Below are positions 49,996 to 62,900 of a stretch of DNA of 64,000 bases, in pieces. A program made the translations under genes and the position numbers. A model generated the notes under the pieces. The model saw nothing but the letters and a program-made list of their open reading frames with translations, searched no databases and was not told the origin of the DNA. How positions within the stretch are numbered: the first letter of the stretch is position 1; the number at the start of each line of letters is the position of its first letter. Source of the DNA: Spirodela intermedia (Eukaryota; Streptophyta; Magnoliopsida; Alismatales; Araceae); assembly GCA_902729315.2 (NCBI GenBank), contig LR746265.1, positions 5,126,892-5,190,891 of the forward strand, read 5' to 3'.

Positions 49996-52900
49996 TAGAG
50001 TTGCGAAAACAGGAGCTTCGAGAGAGGTGTCCGAGCCAGTGAGAGTGGTGGCAGCAGCGAGTGCTGCTTCAAAGTTTCAAATAGAAAGAAGAGAGAGGGA
50101 GATGCCGCTGCGGCCCAATACCATGAGCTCTGGGCAGGCCCTCCTACCGACCAGCTAGCTGCTTTGAGGGCGACGTTAAAGTCGCAGAACCCAGAAAATA
50201 ACTCGAAACGCGTAATTTCGAACAATATCCGCATAAAGAAGCCGCCTTTCCAGCAGCGGCATGGGTGACTCGCCTCGCATCAATCATCCGATCTCTGTCA
50301 CGTTGGGTGGACCATCGAAGCACATCGACGTCCGTCATGGCTGGCGACCCCCGGCGGGCGGCGCCGCTACGCCCCCGGCACACATCGCCGGCCGCTACAC
50401 CCCGCAACCGGTGGCGCGGTGTGGCGTGTTCACAGCCAGCCAGCTGGTGCCGATCGTCTTATTCACTGCCAAGTTTAATCGCATCAGACTCTCCACCAAT
50501 CGTATCCTTTAGGTTTGTGTGGGAAAAGGGTCCAGACAGCTGTCGTTCGATGCGCGGACCAATCACAGGGATTCTCTCGCACACAAGCTGCCGTCCAGCT
50601 CACTTAATATCTCCGTGTAAACGGGACTGCACCCTTCTATCTAGAGACTTGGGGAACTGTGCACCCAACCGATGGGGACGATCATCGCACCTCGGGAGGT
50701 GATCTTTAATCTGACCCATATAAAATACCCTTCAATGGTTGATTTTTTTGACTCCCCAGTAGATACCTGACGATGAGAACTTGCTGAAATAGCTTCCCAA
50801 GAGGAGTATCCTCGGCTAATACGACTGGCTTGTGACGTCCACAGATGCCCGGAGTCGCTCATAGCTGTAAGCATGCAGAGGAACAGAGAGCATAATCTCT
50901 CTTTTATAGAATTGCTTGGGGCTAGCTGCCTACGGGCCAGTAAGAAGAGAGCAGGCTGCCGTCCACACTAGCTCGTCCACGGCGGCTCGGCTGGCTACTG
51001 CCCCTTCAGGCGGAAAACAAAGGGGAGACGGCTCCGTGCCACACGGCTACTAGGATGCGTTGATCTCGGGGAGTATCTGGGCTGATAGATAAGCCAACAT
51101 CAATCAGAGAAGACCTACCGGGGAGAAGATAATTACATGAGGTTGACATCCAGGTGGCACCTTCCCATTGTAGAGAGATAGATTCAGCAGCTGTCCGGTG
51201 GATTCTTCATTTTAATGTCGCCACATTTCCTCATAATTTACCACGATGAAAACACAAAAGTGGCAGTTTAATTCAAAGACGCATGCTTATTCACGGGACT
51301 AAAAGAAAGACATCCATATAGATATGAATCCCATTAGTAAACTCTTCCCCATAAAAACAGCATTAACTCTTAGCAATGGTTGTTCCATGCATCTCTGTTG
51401 ACATCAACACGTTGAGGCTAAGAACAGGATACCTGAACCACAAAATATCTAATGCTGGTGAACCCAATGGGTAACTCACAAATGGAGCTAAAATGTGTAT
51501 GTGTCACCGATGTGTGTAAGCCAATGCAAATGGTACATATCAGACAGAGCTCCTCATCTGACTAAAGCATAAGGGCAGACACCAGTATGAGGAGAGGGTA
51601 AATCTGCCAGCCAAGCAAAGCGATGCAACCTGGAGGTCAGATTACTGTTTTAACGTGAGAACCAGCAGGACTACCTCTGTTGATGGAGTGTGGGACCAAA
51701 ATCAGCGAAAACATATTAAATGCGGCAGACACTTTGATGGCCCTACCTCAGTACTATGGCCGCATTGCTAAGGCTTTATCCTCTCCAAAAACTCTTCTAC
51801 CTCAATGAATCCAGGAAGAGGTCCCAAGGACGTATACTTAATCCACCTCCAACTGTTAAAGTCCTTTTCTGAGTACCATGATGGACGATTCGTAAAGCAA
51901 GTGTAACATATTTGAACTTTTTCAATTACCCACCGGTTGTTGTAATATTTTCAGATAATAATCAAGAAGATTTGTTGGAAAAAAAAGGTCAGGAACAGGA
52001 GTACTTTAAGTACCCTAAAAGTGTGAAGCAGTTAGAAATTTTCAAGTGAGCCATACCTGGGAATGAATGGTAGCGCCAGACAATGGAGATGGAGATGGTC
52101 AACACTATTGAATGGGGGGGTATGGAAACCAAATCTGCAGGATTAAAATATCTTACTTCTGAATTTCGCTCGTACAGCAGGCACTCTTTTGCATGCTAAT
52201 GTGGAGAGTGTATTAACATCTCGACCAATGATTAAAACAGCGTATCAGCTCTTTGATCAAAATGCTATCTGCACTGCCTAAGGTTCCAGCACGTTCAACA
52301 TTAAGATATCTAACAGAGCATTGAAAGAATAAGATGAACGTAAAATGTTCAAACACTTTAGCAAATGAGATTTCTCGAGTAAAATATTTCTGACAATCTG
52401 GTGTCCACAAACAAACAAAAGCTTATAAATTTTCATGGAGAACAACTAGATATGAAGATTTCTTCGGATGCTTACTTAATTTTTATTTTTTATTTTTTTT
52501 GGAAGAATGAATCTCCCATTGTCTCCGGAGAAAGAGAGATAGCAGACAGGGCATATAGTTAAATAGTTGTGAGACCTACCGTGGGAAGATTCATAATATC
52601 AAAGAAAGCAATGCAGTCAGTGATGTGACGTCCTAGAATCCCATAGAATAAGTTAAAATGATTAACCCACCAAGATTAGATTCAATTTCAAATTGACGTA
52701 CCTATGGAGCGTGGACTGAGGTGCATCTTGGGAGAGAAGGTTTTGTCCCACTTTCAGCATGTGTTTTACTGTGAACAGGAAAAATGTAACCAATATCATG
52801 GATGGATTATAGAGAAAGTGGCTAAAATTTCAAAAATATTAGACGCCTATGTTGCATATAATCCATGATACATACCGGACCGAAACAAACCAGAGAAATA

Positions 52901-54916
52901 GTTCAAACTGAATCTGATTAGGGATCAATTTTATGGTATCACTCCAAAATTGAAGGCTAAAAAAGAGCCAACAAATGACGATCGATTAAGATTGCGATGT
53001 GAAAATCAGGTAAGATTCATAATTCATCACCTAGATCAATTGATCTGGTACATGAGCCAGCGTAAACTGATATGATATACCATCTGGATAGAAAGAAAGC
53101 ATGTGGAAACTAAAAAATAGCCTCTGCTTGTGAGATATATACCTAACTCATAATCTTCAGTTGTTCTTCGGAGATCATTGACAGTCGCAATGTGATTTAT
53201 AGGAACAGACAGATAATGCCTATCAATTTTTCAAATACCAAATAAAAGTGTTACAAAGATCGTCACTGCTGAAAACGAGCCAAATAGATGTAACTGCTGA
53301 TTTTCATTGGTCAATCAAACACAATTTTAAATTGCGTGACAGGAGACGGAAAAAGTTGACTTACTTTGAATAGATGGAAAGAATATTAGTATCAGAAAGG
53401 TAGTAACAAAATTAAGCAGATTGTAAAGTGAAAAGAAAGAAAAAAGAAGTTCAGGAATGCTCTGTTTCAGATCGTTCTAGGCTTTTCTACATTTTCACAA
53501 TTGAGCATAACTAAAACCAAATAATTTAAGAAAAAAATTAAATAAAGGATCTCGAGGAGTCTTAATTATAACATTGCATGAATCTTGGCAAATAAGTTCT
53601 CGTTGATAATAGTTGTTAGATCTTCAAAGAAGGAAATGAGAAAGTAATGCAAAAGATGCATCTTTATCTGACAGTTGGCAGATCCCTTCAATTTTAACCT
53701 TTTTCCGTGAGGAACGCAACTGTGAAGTTTATCAAAATGAACACAGATGATGGTATCTGATTGTGTGCAAGTTTTCTCCAAGATCCAGACAGTAAAAAGA
53801 GACAATACACAAGATGAAACATCAAACCCGACAATAAAATATGCATTTATTGGATCCTGTCTGAAAATAACTCACATGTCTCACTACCTCAAATGTATCA
53901 AACGATGTGTTCAAGTTTGCATAAAAACCGTTGGCATTGACATATGACTCCTTGCATGATTTGCACTGCCACAGAGAGGCAGCCATTGGACCTCACTAGA
54001 AGGAGAGTCTAAGATAGTCAAAGTAATAGGGAAAGCATTCCCATTATCCCGAATTTGGCCATCCCTTGGGGCCTATCAAAATGAACATCGTAATCTCTCT
54101 AAAGATACAGGATATTTCCTATAATATTAGCTGTTCGCATCAGTAGTTTGGCGGCAGTTCGTTTATGCATTTAAACCATCGTTTATGTACACCATCTGTG
54201 TAGCGAATTTGTTTTTGGTAGTTGTTCAAATGATTTTGGGGTCATGAAATCGTCCTGCGGCTGTTTGACGCGTTCACCTTCGCTTTTTCTGTCACGTAGA
54301 AAAGACAATCCCTCGAGATAACCAACTTTCCCATCACAAATACGACCCTAGAGGATCGTTTGCTCCCTCTACCCATCAGAGATCTTCTTCCGTTGTCTCA
54401 ATTACTTCTTCCTTGGCTTCTGACAGAATAGACGTATTCTCGCCTTTGACCTTAACTACTGATGAGGAAATTTCCCTCATCGTTTCTCAACTTTATTTTT
54501 CCAAAAACATCACACTGTCATCAAATTCATTAGATCGGACAATCTTTCGTCGATCATCAATTCCAGGTGACGATCACGGAGGCATGCCAAATGAAATCGC
54601 GAGAGAAGACTCGAAAGAGCAAGAGCATAGCTCAAAAAAATAGAGGATGCAACTACGAAGAGAGCTTCACCTGAAGGCCGAGGGGTTGATATCTTGAAAC
54701 ACGACGATCCTGTCATCCTGGAACTTCCAAAAACAGTGGAATTATTTGTAAAAATGATTCGACTCCGAAGCATCACAGTTGATAAGAAAAAGAATTATTG
54801 ACGGGAAGATCTGCTCTGACTCTATAGAGAAGGGTAGTCGAAGTGGACGACTGAGCGATCTGACAGAACACGCACGGTCTCACGTCCGCTCCCGCCATCC
54901 TCTCCCCCAACGATTT

Positions 54917-54966
<50 letters not shown>

Positions 54967-55170
54967 CCTCTCTCTCTAAATCTCAAAAAAACCGGGCGTT
55001 TGCTAATGGTTGGCTTCATCTTTTCAAGCGGCGTCCCATCGGATTTAGACCGATTCACTTCTCTGCTGTTCGTTAGATCTTGATCGGACGGTGAACTCTT
55101 AGGGGGCAGAGACTCATCTTCCTGGTTTTCTGCAGGATTTTGCTGCCGGTAGGGTTCTCTCCGCCACTGT
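49996..55170. other. Long intergenic region between the aspartyl protease and PRMT7
   Basis: 5.2 kb without a recognisable gene, RNA gene or mobile element. 49996-50700 is GC-richer and probably holds the protease promoter. 51100-54300 is AT-rich with short frames only. 54920-54978 is a CT microsatellite in the region expected to be the PRMT7 promoter or leader. A low-coding-potential transcript cannot be excluded. Confidence 0.5.
54923..54977. repeat. (CT)n microsatellite upstream of PRMT7
   Basis: Long near-perfect CT tract ending about 195 bp before the first PRMT7 ATG. It is probably in the core promoter or 5' leader, where CT tracts are common in plants. Confidence 0.92.
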
Positions 55171-58100
55171 ATGACAATTTCGCTGCTGCTCGGGGCCTTG
55201 ACTAGATCCACTTCCGTCGCCAGCGTCCTTCCAAATTTCCCGCCACAACGGGCCCCATTCGCCTCTTTTATCAGTACCATCCCTTCCCTGCTAGGAGCTT
55301 CGAGGAAAATGTCAGCGGCGGCGCCGCAGGTGGCGTTTCAGTTGAGGACGAATCCACTTACCGGCGACTCGGAGTGGATTGTCATCGAAGCAGCAGACGA
55401 GCACGACGAGAATGGGATATTCGGTCCAGGGAAGTCTCTCTTGGCGACCACATCCTACTTGGACATGCTGAACGATTCCCGCAGGAACACAGCTTTTCAC
55501 CGGGCTATCCAGAAGACGATCACGCGGCCATGCCACGTCCTTGACATAGGGTGCGCTTATTCTCCGCACCCCAGTCTCATCCATGACGAACTAGCTTTCG
55601 TCTTCTTCTTCTTCGATGCCACTGGAAGCTGCATTATGAGTCGTTCTTCTTCATTCCTTCGTTTTCTGATGTCTAGCGCGGGAACAGGGTTGCTGTCAAT
55701 GATGGCAGCTAAGGCAATGGAAGAGTGCAATGGTGGCCAAGGTAGCAATGAGGGGATGGTCTCGGCTTGCGAGTCCTACCTCCCCATGGGCAAATTGATG
55801 CGGAGGGTGTTGCAGGCGAATCTCATGAAGACAAAGATAACTGTTCACCACAAGCGCTCTGACGAACTTCGAATCGGCATGGACCTTCCTTGCCGTGCAG
55901 ATGTCATGGTAATTTAGCTTGCTACCTCATAAAGAAATCCTCTATAAGATTCTTTGAAGTATCTCATCGATAGCTGATTCTCTCTATTTTTCCGTTATTA
56001 TCTGAAGTTCATTCAGAGATAACTTTTCCTCCGTCAGTTGCACCTGATTCATTGCCAAACGACCGTTATGCTTTAATTCAGAGTCTTTTAAGAATAGAGT
56101 TCCTCTCCCTCTCCAAATCACCCAGTCCCATCGTCGAATTTCGTCTATAAACCATTATTCCTCTCTCTCTCTCTCTCTCTCCCTTCCTCCCGTAGAACTG
56201 TTTTTTATCACTTCCCCTTGGATCCGTTCAAGCTCGAGTACCATTTCAGGTGAGTGAGGTGCTTGATTCAGAATTACTGGGTGAAGGATTAATACCTACA
56301 TTACAACATGCACATGACATGCTGTTGGTAGAACATCCGAAGACAGTGCCATATCGAGCCACAACCTATGGACAGGTATTCTTTAGTATTTTGTTTTGTA
56401 TGGGCAACAGCAAGCCTGAAACGTTCTTTTTTTGAAGTTTACGGTACCATCTATTAACGAGCTCTCATTTCATAATGAATGCAAAGACAAGCTTTTTATA
56501 TCCTATTTAAGGACGGTTTTCTCCGTCATTATGAATGAAGACTTCAGTGCCAGAGAAATTTTCTTAAAGGGATGAGAAATTTGGTTGATGCATAATATTT
56601 TGTTGTTGATAATATGCTTTCAATATTTCAAACTACAAACTACAGTGAAGACGAACTCTGATATCTGTAAGATCTGCTTGCTCATAATTTGCATCCCATG
56701 TCCCAGCTCGTTGATAGCACATTCTTGCAGAAGCTTCATGATTTACACAGCAGTGAAACCAGTGCATCAGATGGTGTGCACCTTGCACCTCGTGGGCTGG
56801 AAAATATTGTTAGTGTGAGACCTAAGCAGTATGCCATGCACTGTGATGCAATATCCAAAGAGATAATACTGGTATGATAGCAGAGCTTTTAAAGTGCTTG
56901 AAGAAAACCGATTATTTGCCTGTCTAAAATGTTTTCTTCAGTTGTCAGAACCCTTCAAAATTTTTGCATTCGACTTTTGGCGAAGACCAGAGAGCCATAG
57001 AGAAATTAATCTTTGTGTAAAGGCTACTGATGCTGGCATCGTTCATGCCGTGATTTCGTGGTAAGATGTGTTGGTGCCATTCTAAAGACTACTGAAGCCA
57101 CGTGACAATTTGAACACTGTTTTCGTAGCTATTCCTTAATTTTTTGGCATGTTTTTTTTCAGGTGGGTGCTTCAACTTGATGACGAGGGAACTATTTTTT
57201 ACTCAACAGCACCAAATTGGGTGAACTCCTCCAACATTTCAAAAGAAGAGAAACCGATCACTGGTGAAATTAAGACGCTCATTCTTAATATAAAGTAGAC
57301 AGTGTGTTTTTCCATGATATGCTTGGAAATCTGGGTTGGGTAATCAGCATGTCACTGAGAGATTTTTAATGTTTAAACTCTTTTGTACAAGTCATCAATT
57401 CTTTTCGTAGCTTCAGAAAGGAATATTCGACCAGCATGAATGGAATTATCTGGCCAGTGCCATGGTCTTATATATTTAATTTTCTTTTGTTGCTCTTTTT
57501 TCAGGAACTATTTGTTACAGTATTTATTTGTCCCAGTTCACACTGGTTTGAGAATTCATTTAGCATAAGAGTGATGTCCTCATGTTTCAATAGAATAGAA
57601 GAGAACCATACAGTTGACGATGCCAATCCGAATAGCTGTTACATCTTCTTGTGCGTCTATCCATTGTTAGCTGTGCAAATTAGTTTGAATGGTACAGTGT
57701 ACATTAGATGAAAAATTTGTTTTATTCTTTTTGCAGGTAATAAAGTTTGGTGTGATCACTGGAAGCAGTGCATTTGGTTCGCTCATGGAACAGGAATTCC
57801 CGTATCCAATAATGAGCTGATAACTTTTCAAGCGGCACACGATGAAACTAGCATTTCATACAGCTTTGGAAAGGAAAACCAAGCCGCAGAGTTCAGCAAG
57901 TGTGATTTTAGAACAGTTGATAGACAGCTTATATTGTGCCCTGAAAGGATTGGAATTTATGGAGACAAAGATTGGCGATCGTCCTTTTTAACAGCTTTAC
58001 GAAATGTGGTAAGATGCTTTAATGTACTATTCTTAAATGCATAAAATTCATTGTTTCAACGTGTTATTTTGTTTGCTTCAATTACTATGAGCTTAAGATT

Positions 58101-59906
58101 GTCCTAGCACTTTTTTTAAGGAAATTTCTCTCCGCAGTATTGCATGGCAATAATCACAAAGCATCAGTAACAATTAAAGATCTTGCACACCACTCAAGCT
58201 AGTTATGTTTTTAGCTTTATAATTAACATTAGTTGCATAATGAACATATGCATGCAGTGGAGTGTACAAATTATATTTTTTCGACAGTAACTTGTATTCG
58301 TGCTTGATAAATGTAACATGGTAAGAACGAATCAATTGTTCTTTGGCGATCAATGCAAATAGGATAGTTTCGAGTAGACTTACAAATCGCTGTAGCTTTG
58401 TTACTTATGAGAAAGTAATCAAAACAGGATAACTGTTGCTTCAGCATGTACAGGAATGATCACCTGAGATAACATAATAGTGTGTCAGATGCCCTGTCCC
58501 AATCTGTTTGGATCAATGGGCGACGAACCGATCTCTCCTAAGTTTATGACTGTGAACTGCAAATCTGTGTAGAAAGCAAATGATGTCCGTTGGAATCCAT
58601 TTTTCATTGCATGACATAAATGGATCCTGTCTTTGACAAATCGGGTGCTAACCTATATGTCCTTTCTGAGGTAAGTGGTATGGCTGAAAAATGAGGGTTT
58701 GAGTTGGACAAATATTTGAGATTTTTCAACCCTATGGTTGCATATGGTGTATGAGTTGCATGGGCCATAGGCACTTTGATATGAGTCAAATTGTGTCAGC
58801 TTAAACTTCTACTCAAATCAAACCAACTGCATATGACGTGTACCTTGTCATTCAAAACTTCTATAACTTGTAACCGAGCCTATCCAAAGTAATGCAAGTT
58901 TTTACTAGTTAGATCAAGTTTCATTAAGCCGTTCTTAGGACCACCTGGGAATGCGTATTAATCTGCTTTAAATGCATCCAATGGATTCAACTCAATTACG
59001 ATTCCAAGCCAATCACCATCCGAACATTCCAGCCTTCATCGACCAAATTCTGGTCCACCTTTTAACGTTCTTGTTGGAATGAGTCCTGGGTATGACCTCC
59101 GTGTTAAATTCTAACAATCCAATAGCTGTCAGCTGCTTCGCAGATGGGGTTAGTTGGTGATTTGGATCACGCAATATGTTCTCACATTATCATAATTTAT
59201 TAACATCAATGTAGAGGTGCAGATGCCACATGGAATTTTCTTAAACATGGGATTGTACCTGATATTAATTCTTGTACGGGCATATCCGATTGGTTGCTTA
59301 GAATATCTCAAGGTTTTGCTGCAGAACGTTAGACTTGCTACCCTGCTGTTGGGATATGTACAGTTTGTGTGCATCTTGAGAACAGCTCGATAAAAGAAAG
59401 CGATCAATTTGTACAGCTTCCTTGTTGTGTATTTGCTCTGTAATTCATAACATAGTCTTGTTTGATGACTTGCAGCTTCAAAACAAATCTTGCCCTGTGT
59501 GTGTGATTGCCGATGACAGTATTTTCTTGACCATCTCAGCCGCCTGTCTTTCAGAAGAGTCGCACATTGTCTCAATGCTACCAGGGCTGAGAGATCTGGG
59601 CTCTTCGTATTTGAAAGCTATTTCTGATTTTCATGGTATCCCAGAGGATCAAATAAGAGTGATTGGGAAGAAGGCAGCATGCTTGACTCTGGATAATCTT
59701 AGCGGTAAAAAGGTAAAGATCTCTACCTATTATATCTATTCCTTCCCAATCCATGGCAGTACATCACATTTTTTTTCTCTGTGGCAGCTTCCTTAAATGA
59801 GTTTAGGGTCAACTATCATGCTATGATTGACTGGTCAAACCAATATTCCTGTTCCCTGTTCTTAGGGAACGACCAAAGAGAGAAGGGGGGGAGGGAGTTC
59901 GAATGG

Positions 59907-59937
<31 letters not shown>

Positions 59938-62900
59938 TAAAAGAGGAGGGACGTGAAGGAAGACAAGACAAGGGAGTTGTGAGAGGTGGTGGGGGGGAAA
60001 AAAGAGAGTAGAGTTCCCACTACCATTTCTGGTCTCTCTCTCTCTCTCTCTCCCTTTCTTTCTTAAGAGAAAAGAGAGCAGAGTGATGTTGTAAGTCTTG
60101 AAGGGATCCCTCTATTTGTTTGGTGGGTGAGTCTCGTTATTTATCTTGAGCACACCACCTGGAAAACAAAGAATTGTTCGGCCTGGTGTCGAAGAAAGAG
60201 ATCGAGTCATCTTGCAAGGATCTCTATCCATTTGCTCTTCCATTTAAAGAAATACCCCCATCAGCAAACGAATAGCGAAATGTGTTACCCACTAAGTGTG
60301 GATGTGCCCAAAGAATCAAGACAAAAGTACGGAGATGACAACATTGAATATAAGTGAAAAAGGAAAACGCGAAGAAGTGACGCACCAGGATTTTTTTGGT
60401 TTGGAGAAATCCTCCTATATCTATGAAGAGAGCTAGAGAGACCCTTTTGTTTTCACAGCATTGTCATGCATTATTTTTCTAGTTATATCATTTACAAGAA
60501 TAATTACTGAGAGTTTAGATTAAGTAGTCAGCTTTCTAGACTTACCTTTGTGACCCAGTCATCTCGTGATCCTGCATGCTCCATATGTTCTGGGATGTCT
60601 CGATCTTGTCAAACACCAGATAAGCTATTATTGTTGATATGATAATTACAACATCACAAGTAAGCCAGGTCGAGGAGTTGAGATGAGACAATCGTGTTTC
60701 AAGTTAATAGATTACCATTCTCATGTACAAGGACTTCTACAGATCTTTGTTCCAAAGGAAGATTTAGTTTCCAGGATTTTTTGAGTTTGTTCATAGCACC
60801 TGCTGTGATGAGGAGCATCTGTTCTCGCGGCTCTCTTTGAGATGCCATAGATGGCATGCCTCTCTGACCAAAAGAGTCTGCCATTCTGTCAACACCTTAT
60901 TGGTAAGTTAGAATGAGTAAGGGTGCAACTTTCATCTATCAAGCTACTGGTTACCCCCCTTCCCCGTTCCAGTAAAGGAGGGATATTATTAGGTGAAAGA
61001 TATCAAATGGATCAAATCGGTGGAGACGATGACACCGTTGGAATTTAGATAAGGGTTTCCCTTTTAACATCTGAGCCTACGGTTTATGCAACCGAGAAAA
61101 CTAATGGTCAGAGCTGCTAAATTACAGTATGAAAGACATTTCATAACCAAGTTTTGAGTCCATTACTTTCATTTCTTGACCTGATCTGATCTGTCACCGA
61201 TTCATACTTTATCCTTCTGTTTTTCGCCAGCTGAGAAGAATGTCATCTGATCTTATCTCCTTTGTCACATCTCCCTATTTAACTTGAAAGGCTATTTTTT
61301 TAAGGAAATAGATCCCTAATTACCCGAAAGGTGAGGAACATCTGAGTATTGAGTTTAGGTGTTCTTAAAAACTTTGTAGGCCCTGAGCGACTGAGCCTTT
61401 CTTTACTCTTTTAGGTTGATCTCCTGGTGGCAGAGCCGTTTTATTGCGGAAGTGAAGGGATGCTTCCTTGGCAAAACATGAGATTCTGGTGAGTAAAACA
61501 TTTGATATCTTTTCAACATTCTCAATGACAATTTCACCATGTGAAATTGCAAAGTAAATTGTCAATAACTTATGGACTCTTGCTTTTGAGGCTTACAATA
61601 GATGTCTTTGTGGTGTGTCATTATACATACGAAAATTTAAGATCGTCTTCTCTGATTTAATTTTTTATCTGAAATGAGGCCCCGTGTTTACTTTCTTATC
61701 TGCCTTCACTGCAAAAATATCTACATCTTTCAACTTCACTCGCTATATGATGTGACCTCGCTTTCTGATAACCCACTTTTGGTGGTTAGATAGACTGGGA
61801 GCTGTAATACATTTTTTTGAGCTTTGTGTCTGATGTGTATGATTTCCTGCCGGGGATGTGAGCCAGCCACGTTTCTTCATCTCTTATAATAGCTTATCTG
61901 AAAATGAAATTTCCTAATGCCTTCAGTTATTCAACTCTTAATAAATTGCGACGTATTATGTAGCTTAATTTTCCGTATCTGTCTCAATATTTTGGCGATC
62001 CCTTCACTTGAATGTAATGCAGGAAGGAGAGGAGTTTGCTCGATTCTCTTTTATCAGACAATGCGCTCATAATGCCTTCCAAAGGAATCTTGAAGGCTTG
62101 TGCTATGTCTCTTCCGGTCAGTCTCTCTATTGCATACGTTGAATACATCCCTGTTGGTGGTAAATTTTTTTGTGTAGAATCAGTTTAAGGTACATCTTTC
62201 GTCCTAAAACACAACATTCGCCTATACAAACATCTAGACCGTCCGTTTTTATACTTTTTTAATCATGCATATGCTCGTTGCCTCTTTTTAAATTTCAAGA
62301 TGTTCCTTACAGAACCTAGGAAACAGGGATGAGTTTTTGAGACAATCGTTGGTATGCTCAAGAGATTACACGAGATTTGTTACCTGAGACGCATTTGCTA
62401 GATTTTCATATTATACTGATTATGTTAAGGCTGATGTGCAGGATTTGTGGAATAGTCGTCGTTCCCTCAAAAAGGTAGAAGGCTTTGACCACCTAGTTGC
62501 TAATGATGCTTTAGGAGCATGTGGTGACCTGGGTCCTGGTGATGAAAGTCCTTGCCTCCCTTACTTTATTTGGCAGTGCGGTGAAACCAAGGTAAAATAA
62601 ACACTTTTTAGGGTTTTCTGGTGAAGTATACCGCGTTGAGTGATTTTATTTCAACTCAAATATTAACCTTTTTTCATTTGATCTGTTTAGGAGCTCAGTG
62701 TGCCATCTCCGGTTATGGAGTTCAATTTCTTCGATAGCATTCATCCCAGTTCAGGGAAAATTGAGGTGGATATATCCTTCATTTTGAAGAGTTCAATGAA
62801 TTCAGACCTTGCCTTTTCTCTGCCACGCATAGCATGTTATATTTTCATTTCCCTCTGTTTAATTGCTCAGATGGTTAATATTATCTCGAATCTGCCCAAA

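Noticed and set aside
49336-49998. Plus-strand frame of 220 codons rich in Gly, Glu and Arg
   Set aside because: Antisense shadow of the GC-rich aspartyl protease gene.
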